A stretch of 36,315 nt of DNA from assembly GCA_902705835.1 (NCBI GenBank), contig CACSIN010000006.1:44707-81021 (forward strand), given 5' to 3'. This document shows positions 31,708-36,315 of the stretch, one piece after another. Below the pieces are notes generated by a model that was given only the letters and a program-made list of their open reading frames with translations, searched no databases and was not told the origin of the DNA. Both the position numbers and the translations under genes were made by a program. This DNA is from BD1-7 clade bacterium. GTDB taxonomy: Bacteria > Pseudomonadota > Gammaproteobacteria > Pseudomonadales > DT-91. The first letter of the stretch is position 1; the number at the start of each line of letters is the position of its first letter.

Positions 31708-32598
31708 ATGGCATTCAATGATGTTGAGCTCAAGGTGCTGGATTGCCGCAGTGCCGCGCAGACTGCCCCATTTCGTTCGCTAACCTATGCCGCGATGCAG
31801 CATCTTTTTGACCCCATGATTGCTGATCAGGTCTGCGCTGTAGGGCTGTCGGTAGGCGATGCGCCCGTCGGTCTTGCTTTGGCGCGCCGCAATGGTGATG
31901 TGGAGTGGGAGATGGCCTCGTTCTTTATTCAGGGTTTTTGGAATACTGAGGAGCAACGACAGCGATTATTTGGGTGTTTGGTTAACGCCGTTAACTTGCC
32001 GAGTGGGAAGGGCTATTACCTATTCACATTGAGTGAGGCTGATGGAGATCGGGATTGGCAACAGTTGAAAAAACTGGGTTGGCATACTCCAGTCTACCGT
32101 GGTGTCAGTTGTGAAGTAGGGATGGATGACGCCGTCATTTGCCCGTGGATTGTATCTGCAACGTTACCCGAAGCTTATCGAATCGTTGAATGGGGTGATC
32201 TTGATGTTAATGCGTTATCAACTCTGAAACAGAACCTGCCGACGCTACTCGATCAATACCACCCTACCATTGACCCGTTTCATCACTTAGACGGTGCGGA
32301 TACTGCGCTGAGCCTGGCACTGGTGAAAAATAACACGATTGTTGGCTGGCACGTTGTTCATCGATTAGATGACGCGGTTGTACGTTGGTCGTGCAGCTGC
32401 ATTCTTGATCGAAGCCGCCACCGGACGTGGATATTTTCACTATGGAAGGAGGCGATTTTTCGTCAGCAGGCAATGGGCGTCGAGCGGTTTATTTTTGTTG
32501 TACAAAGCCGCCAGCCGACGATGGCGGAGTTTGCCGTGCGGCGATTGAAACCGGCTGGTACGCGCATTAGTGGGCTCTATCACGCGACGTATGGGTAA
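31708..32598 (+). CDS. GNAT-superfamily-like protein in the RiPP locus, function uncertain
   Basis: The 296-residue protein is divergent from the tolC-like gene (61 bases between the starts) and convergent with precursor A. The first half contains APVGLALARRNGDVEW followed by a helix and YYLFTLSEADGDRDWQQLKK, then LGWHTPVYRG. That layout resembles an acetyltransferase fold. A second half repeats a similar pattern (IVGWHVVHRLDDAVVRW), suggesting two tandem GNAT-like domains. The acetyl-CoA P-loop (Q/RxxGxG/A) is not clear in either half, so activity is doubtful. It could modify, bind or protect against the peptide, or be unrelated. Confidence 0.75.
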   Translation: MAFNDVELKVLDCRSAAQTAPFRSLTYAAMQHLFDPMIADQVCAVGLSVGDAPVGLALARRNGDVEWEMASFFIQGFWNTEEQRQRLFGCLVNAVNLPSGKGYYLFTLSEADGDRDWQQLKKLGWHTPVYRGVSCEVGMDDAVICPWIVSATLPEAYRIVEWGDLDVNALSTLKQNLPTLLDQYHPTIDPFHHLDGADTALSLALVKNNTIVGWHVVHRLDDAVVRWSCSCILDRSRHRTWIFSLWKEAIFRQQAMGVERFIFVVQSRQPTMAEFAVRRLKPAGTRISGLYHATYG

Positions 32599-32634
32599 CT
32601 TGCTCATCGGCGCGGTATGTAGGGCGTTATCCTA

Positions 32635-32952
32635 CTAAGTGTAAACGGCTGTGGGGCTTGTTCCGTCAGATGAAATACCCGTGGCAACAACGCTTTGGGT
32701 TATTTCTGCGTTTACTTGTGAGGTGTTGGTACTTTTACCACCAGCAACTGCTTCAAGCTGTGCATCACTGAGTTCAAGGCCTGATTGGTTCTCGATAAAC
32801 TCTTCAGCATCCTCCAGGGTAAACACAAACCCGTGCGCGTTAGCAAACTCGACGATCGACGCGAGACCGCTGGCAGACGCCTGAAACTGTGTCGACAGCT
32901 CGGCATCATTCTCAATAGCAGCAAGAAACTTTGCGATGTGGGCGTTGGCCAT
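32635..32952 (-). CDS. Nif11-type RiPP precursor peptide A
   Basis: The 105-residue peptide has a Nif11-like leader (1-72) with the helical landmarks HIAKFL, FANAHGF and LEDAEEF, ending LSDAQLEAVAGG. Gly71-Gly72 is the expected C39 cleavage site. The 33-residue core (73-105) is rich in Ser, Thr, Val and Ala, has no Cys, and ends SPTAVYT. Without Cys, lanthionines and sactionine links are excluded. GAGGA lies close upstream of the ATG. The gene follows the B12-type radical SAM gene by 20 bases on the same strand, so that enzyme is its likely maturase. The leader matches precursor B at 35 of 72 positions without gaps (hand count). Confidence 0.92.
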   Translation of the reverse strand: MANAHIAKFLAAIENDAELSTQFQASASGLASIVEFANAHGFVFTLEDAEEFIENQSGLELSDAQLEAVAGGKSTNTSQVNAEITQSVVATGISSDGTSPTAVYT

Positions 32953-32972
32953 ACTATTTCCTCATAGGTCCG

Positions 32973-34901
32973 TTAGCCGTTCAGGCTGTTTAGTGTTTCT
33001 GCCGTTTTGATATAACCGCCAGGAAAATTCTCCAGCTTGGGCAACTCTGCCGCTTTGCCATTCAATGCTAACGCCAGATAACGTTGGTTGTTTTTCAGCA
33101 GTAGTTTGTTGTTTTGCAGTGTTTGTAATGCGGTCTCAAAATTATTGTTCATATTGGCGTTATCGGCGAATTTTCGCATCAATGCGTCATGGTGGATTGG
33201 CGTATGGCATGCGAGGTAAATTTCTGCGTCGATACCTCGAAGACAATGTTGCGGCTGTGTTGCGATTTCGCGGGTATCTTCGATGAGGATGTCATTGTCG
33301 ACGAATGTCATTGTTAATTGTGGGGTTTCTTGTTTTCCCCAATACTGCTGAATCCAGAGTTTAAGCGCTTTTTCCAGCTTGGTATGGCCAGGCTGACTGA
33401 ATTCATAAGACGTCTCGAGTTTGTAATTTGCTTGTGGTTCTTCGCTGGTGCTTTCGAAAAAGTACGCGATGTTGGTCAGTTGTTCATCATCAAGTGGGTA
33501 GATATGGCGGTAGCTGGCTAAGGGTTTGATGGAAATCCCCCAGCGTTCAGGTGCATCAAAGTAGGGGCTAAACCTTGGGTAACGCACTTTGATTAGGTTC
33601 TGCCGGGGCGCTTGCAGATGTGCAATCATCGGCAGCCAATCTGCCATGTCGCTGTACCAACTGTCTTTTTCACCGGGAATATTCGATAGCAGATTCCAGA
33701 ACAAGCGCACGCCAAACTGTGTGCACCACTTAAGAGTGGCAACGTTTTGAATGGCTGTCGTGCCTTTGCGCACTAATTTTAAAAAATCATCATTGAGGCT
33801 TTCAAGACCCGGTTGAATCCATCGAATACCTGCATCTGCCATTGCTTTGACTTGGTGTTCTTTTAGGTTGGCTTTGGTTTCATAAAATATTTCATAGTGT
33901 CTTTCGTCGCCGCTCAGGTGTGGCGTTAATGTTTTAATGTACTCTGCCGCCATAATATTATCGACGACTTCAAAGCGGTTGATCTTATGCCGAAAAAAAA
34001 GGGTATCCATTTCATCTAGTACGGTATTGGCGGGTTTCGCCCGGTAGTCCATTCCCATGCCATTGAGGCCACAAAAGGTACAGTGCGCTTTGGCACCCCA
34101 CCAGCAACCGCGGGATGTTTCCAGAACTAGCCCCGGGTTGATTTCATCGCTGAGTGCGAGCTGTTCGAGTGTTGCAAAGTAGTCATCATAGTTGGGCATA
34201 CCGACATGACTCATATCCTCGACGGCCGCACGAGTGATAGCTGTATCAGAGGCGATGGTTTGAGTTTGTCGGGTCAGCAGCCCTTCAAATTGGCTCTCTA
34301 TTGGTGTTTCGTTAGTCAGCAACGTTTGTATCAGTGGCACAATGGTTTCATCGCATTCACCCGAGAAAACAAAGTCCAACCAATCGAAGGCGTTAATCAG
34401 GGTTTGGCCCATAATGCCTTCACAATTAGCACCGCCCATCATGGTGATGATGTCTGGGCGTTTTTGTTTGATCTCCCTGAGGAGCGCAAGAGACGCGCAG
34501 TTTTGCTGAAACGTCGATGTACAGCCGACTATTTTTGGATTCGTGGCAATAACATCATCTGCAAGTTCGCGAATAAATCGGGGGGTATAGGCGCGATGTT
34601 GTTGGAGTAAGGTTTTTAGGTTTTTGTGGATGTTGGGAAAGAGCTCAAAATAGGCGGGGTCTTTTCCCTGCATTTCAGGGAAGGCTGCCGGAGCAAAGGT
34701 CCATTCGCCGGCCATGTGCTCATGATTGATGGCTTCAACCAGGTAGGTGTATTTGACGCCGGCTTTTTTTGCGTAGAGCAGATTGGCGTCGATGACCTGA
34801 CAGGCTAATCCTGCTTTTGATAAGTAAGTTTTGATCAGGCCAAGTGCGATAGAAGGTCTCGCCATCGACGCATAGGGCATATTGACGAGGCACACTGACA
34901 T
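32973..34901 (-). CDS. B12-binding-type radical SAM RiPP maturase (rSAM_ocin_1-like)
   Basis: The 642-residue enzyme likely modifies a Nif11-type core. Residues 1-200 form a Rossmann-like cobalamin-binding-type domain (RPSIALGLIKTYLSKAG, then TMMGGANCEG, then FSGECDETI), though no DxHxxG motif is seen. The radical SAM domain has SRGCWWGAKAHCTFCGLNG, with cysteines 266, 274 and 277 spaced CX7CX2C instead of CX3CX2C. This matches, as far as I recall, the family named RiPP maturation radical SAM protein 1. The last 90 residues look like a winged-helix leader-recognition domain (RGIDAEIYLACHTP, then NNQRYLALAL). A good Shine-Dalgarno (AGGAG) precedes the ATG. The exact reaction is unknown. Confidence 0.88.
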   Translation of the reverse strand: MSVCLVNMPYASMARPSIALGLIKTYLSKAGLACQVIDANLLYAKKAGVKYTYLVEAINHEHMAGEWTFAPAAFPEMQGKDPAYFELFPNIHKNLKTLLQQHRAYTPRFIRELADDVIATNPKIVGCTSTFQQNCASLALLREIKQKRPDIITMMGGANCEGIMGQTLINAFDWLDFVFSGECDETIVPLIQTLLTNETPIESQFEGLLTRQTQTIASDTAITRAAVEDMSHVGMPNYDDYFATLEQLALSDEINPGLVLETSRGCWWGAKAHCTFCGLNGMGMDYRAKPANTVLDEMDTLFFRHKINRFEVVDNIMAAEYIKTLTPHLSGDERHYEIFYETKANLKEHQVKAMADAGIRWIQPGLESLNDDFLKLVRKGTTAIQNVATLKWCTQFGVRLFWNLLSNIPGEKDSWYSDMADWLPMIAHLQAPRQNLIKVRYPRFSPYFDAPERWGISIKPLASYRHIYPLDDEQLTNIAYFFESTSEEPQANYKLETSYEFSQPGHTKLEKALKLWIQQYWGKQETPQLTMTFVDNDILIEDTREIATQPQHCLRGIDAEIYLACHTPIHHDALMRKFADNANMNNNFETALQTLQNNKLLLKNNQRYLALALNGKAAELPKLENFPGGYIKTAETLNSLNG

Positions 34902-35153
34902 GAAAATCTCCTGATTTAACCGCTATCGCGCGTGGTAACAGACTTAGCCTTGAATGGCTGGTAGCAAGATGTCGCGGCCGCAATTCCTTTGTATTCCTTG
35001 TATGGACTCCGATAGCGTGACGATTACTGCATCACAGACCGTATTGTGAGTTTAACCCGCAGGAAACGAACCCGACTACACCTTGTCGAAGTTTCCAAAG
35101 ACCTATCAGAGCGACTAGAGTCTAGTAGGTTATTCATCAGTGAGGATGGGCTT
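34902..35153. other. Divergent intergenic region between the two RiPP units
   Basis: This 252-base gap lies between the start of the radical SAM gene (minus) and precursor B (plus). It should contain both promoters, but I found no confident -35/-10 pair. An in-frame ATG-like extension of precursor B into this region (from 35046) is unlikely to be translated, since the Nif11 leader and a good Shine-Dalgarno start at 35154. Confidence 0.45.
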
Positions 35154-35567
35154 ATGTCGTTAGAGCATATCGAAAACTTTCTCGAAGCATTAAAAACGGA
35201 CACCACGATGCTTGAGGAATTTCAGGACACGATTGGAGGTTTGCAGTCCGTTGTTGATTTTGCGGCGTCCAAGGGCTTTTCGATCTCGCTTGAAGACGCA
35301 AGAGAGTTTCTTCGCACTCAGGCTGACATTGAGCTCAGTGATGAGCAACTTGAAGCCATTGCTGGGGGTAAGGGGCATTCTTCGTCTTCCAGTGTTGCAG
35401 TCGCAACTCAGGCGGCAGCGGTGCAGACCGTTGCAGCGGCGACAACCGAAGCCGCTGTATCGGAAACCACCGAAGCGGTCATCGCTGAAACGACTGAAGC
35501 TGCTGCGGTAGAGACGTCGCTGGTAGCGGCAGTTGAGGCGGTTGTTGTGCCGGTATTGGTTAGCTGA
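35154..35567 (+). CDS. Nif11-type RiPP precursor peptide B with repetitive core
   Basis: The ATG at 35154 has GAGGA seven bases upstream and starts a 72-residue Nif11-like leader (HIENFLEAL, FAASKGFSISLEDAREFL, LSDEQLEAIAGG) of exactly the same length as in precursor A. The 65-residue core (73-137) is dominated by Ala, Val, Thr, Glu and Ser, has no Cys, and carries four tandem 8-residue units at 97-128 before a hydrophobic tail (AVVVPVLVS). Such a core fits a substrate for epimerisation or methylation, as in proteusins, rather than thioether crosslinking. The PoyD-like gene starts 48 bases downstream. Confidence 0.92.
   Translation: MSLEHIENFLEALKTDTTMLEEFQDTIGGLQSVVDFAASKGFSISLEDAREFLRTQADIELSDEQLEAIAGGKGHSSSSSVAVATQAAAVQTVAAATTEAAVSETTEAVIAETTEAAAVETSLVAAVEAVVVPVLVS
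35442..35537 (+). repeat. Four tandem 24-bp / 8-residue repeats in precursor B core
   Basis: Residues 97-128 read as TTEAAVSE, TTEAVIAE, TTEAAAVE and TSLVAAVE. The first three share TTEA in the first four positions; all four end in Glu with small aliphatic residues before it. The codons differ between units (ACA/ACC, ACC/ACC, ACG/ACT), so the protein repeat is conserved better than the DNA. Confidence 0.85.
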
Positions 35568-35615
35568 ACATCTTTTTCTCCTACCGTAACTCTCCCATCT
35601 AACAACGGAGGCTAC

Positions 35616-36315
35616 ATGGAATCTGCCGCCAACGCGCCCCATGTGCAACAGTATCAAGCATTATTTAGTTCGCTCAATGACGAACAGTGCCATGACTTGG
35701 CTCATATCAAACGGTTTTTGGAACGTATCGTCGGTGATAATACGTTTCGTGATGCTTTTGCTGAATGCGAGGATGCTGACGCCATATTGGCACTAGCACG
35801 TTCGATTGGTTGTGATATTGATCCGCTGGATATTCTGCCGTTGTTCCATGCGAATTTTCTGGAACAAAAAGGTTTACCTGAAGCGATAGAGCGCTGGCCT
35901 AAACATCATTTGTGGACAGAGTATATTCGCCAGTTGCGCGCACATCTCACTACCGTAAAGGAAATGGGCGGCCCGAAAGAAGCCAGTCCAAAATTACACC
36001 GCTGGCGTTTGCGTCAAATTATTCGTACTAACAATCAGCTAGGTTATCATCTTGGGCACCACATTGTTCATCCGTTAATTACTTTCGAACTTTCTGACGG
36101 GTGTTCTGTGGGTTGCTGGTTTTGCGGTATTTCAGCCGAAAAATTTAATGGCTACTGGCCCTATAGCGAAGAGAATGCTGCACTTTGGCAAGCTATCCAT
36201 CAGCAATGTCAAACATTGATGGGGACGGCTATGCAAACAGGGTTTTGCTACTGGGCTACCGACCCTATGGATAATCCCGACTACGATAAGTTTCTGATGG
36301 ATTACTACCGTGCCC
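35616..36315 (+). CDS. PoyD-like radical SAM RiPP epimerase (5' part; 3' end outside window)
   Basis: An ATG with a strong GGAGG upstream opens 233 codons to the window edge. The radical SAM motif CSVGCWFC has cysteines 163, 167 and 170 (CX3CX2C), in the context FELSDGCSVGCWFCGISAEK, which resembles the PoyD-type amino acid epimerases that turn L- into D-residues in RiPP cores. Residues 29-77 resemble the Nif11 leader itself (HIKRFLERIVGDNTF, then ILALARSIG), suggesting a fused leader-like domain. The family's H-donor Cys and the auxiliary region lie outside the window. It is co-directional with precursor B, its likely substrate. Confidence 0.85.
   Translation, partial: MESAANAPHVQQYQALFSSLNDEQCHDLAHIKRFLERIVGDNTFRDAFAECEDADAILALARSIGCDIDPLDILPLFHANFLEQKGLPEAIERWPKHHLWTEYIRQLRAHLTTVKEMGGPKEASPKLHRWRLRQIIRTNNQLGYHLGHHIVHPLITFELSDGCSVGCWFCGISAEKFNGYWPYSEENAALWQAIHQQCQTLMGTAMQTGFCYWATDPMDNPDYDKFLMDYYRA

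Noticed and set aside
32635-32952. Precursor A as a nitrile-hydratase-like (proteusin) leader peptide
   Set aside because: The FA..GF...LEDA and LSD.QLEA.AGG pattern and 72-residue length fit the Nif11 type better.
35046-35153. 36-codon N-terminal extension of precursor B
   Set aside because: The sequence is basic and unlike Nif11 leaders; a clear Shine-Dalgarno precedes the ATG at 35154, and the resulting leader has the same length as in precursor A.

Overview
The window looks like chromosomal DNA of a gammaproteobacterium, probably a marine or Pseudomonas-related lineage. The evidence is the conserved run miaB-phoH(ybeZ)-ybeY-corC(ybeX)-lnt-leuS-lptE-holA, a class Ia ribonucleotide reductase, a long fused class I fumarase, a CGFS glutaredoxin and a DUF1820 gene. 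I cannot name the genus from sequence alone. No rRNA, tRNA, CRISPR array, insertion sequence or prophage gene was seen.

Layout. 1-1174: 5' part of nrdA on the minus strand. 1175-2373: a 1.2 kb gap with no convincing gene and one perfect DnaA box. 2374-5569: minus-strand argD-argF-FbpC-like ATPase. 5893-6216: grxD. 6398-8899: a secreted metzincin protease with a Calx-beta domain and a GlyGly-CTERM-like tail. 9098-11646: a membrane coiled-coil protein and fumarase; a long inverted repeat lies just before fumarase. 11647-12009: two strong terminators around a remnant of an OmpA-type C-terminus. 12010-13236: an AlgE-like porin. 13365-23113: the housekeeping block from miaB down to holA (tRNA modification, RNA processing, lipoprotein and LPS assembly, leucyl-tRNA charging, clamp loader). 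23328-23657: DUF1820.

23811-36315 is an accessory RiPP (ribosomally made, post-translationally modified peptide) locus and is the most interesting part. It has two Nif11-type precursor peptides with matching 72-residue leaders ending in Gly-Gly but quite different cores. It has two radical SAM enzymes: one B12-binding type with a CX7CX2C cluster motif, one PoyD-like epimerase type with CX3CX2C that runs off the window. It has a full NHLM-type export set (TolC-like outer membrane protein, HlyD-like adaptor, C39 peptidase-ABC protein, second ABC protein with a long N-terminal region) and a GNAT-like protein.

Inferred working model: the rSAM enzymes modify cysteine-free, Val/Ala/Thr/Ser-rich cores (epimerisation, possibly methylation or another B12-dependent step). 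The C39-ABC then cuts after Gly-Gly and the product leaves through the tripartite exporter. Each precursor is encoded next to one rSAM enzyme, in two divergent units. The second core carries four tandem 8-residue repeats. The C39 domain has Asn where the catalytic Asp is expected. The epimerase-like enzyme carries a segment resembling the Nif11 leader itself.
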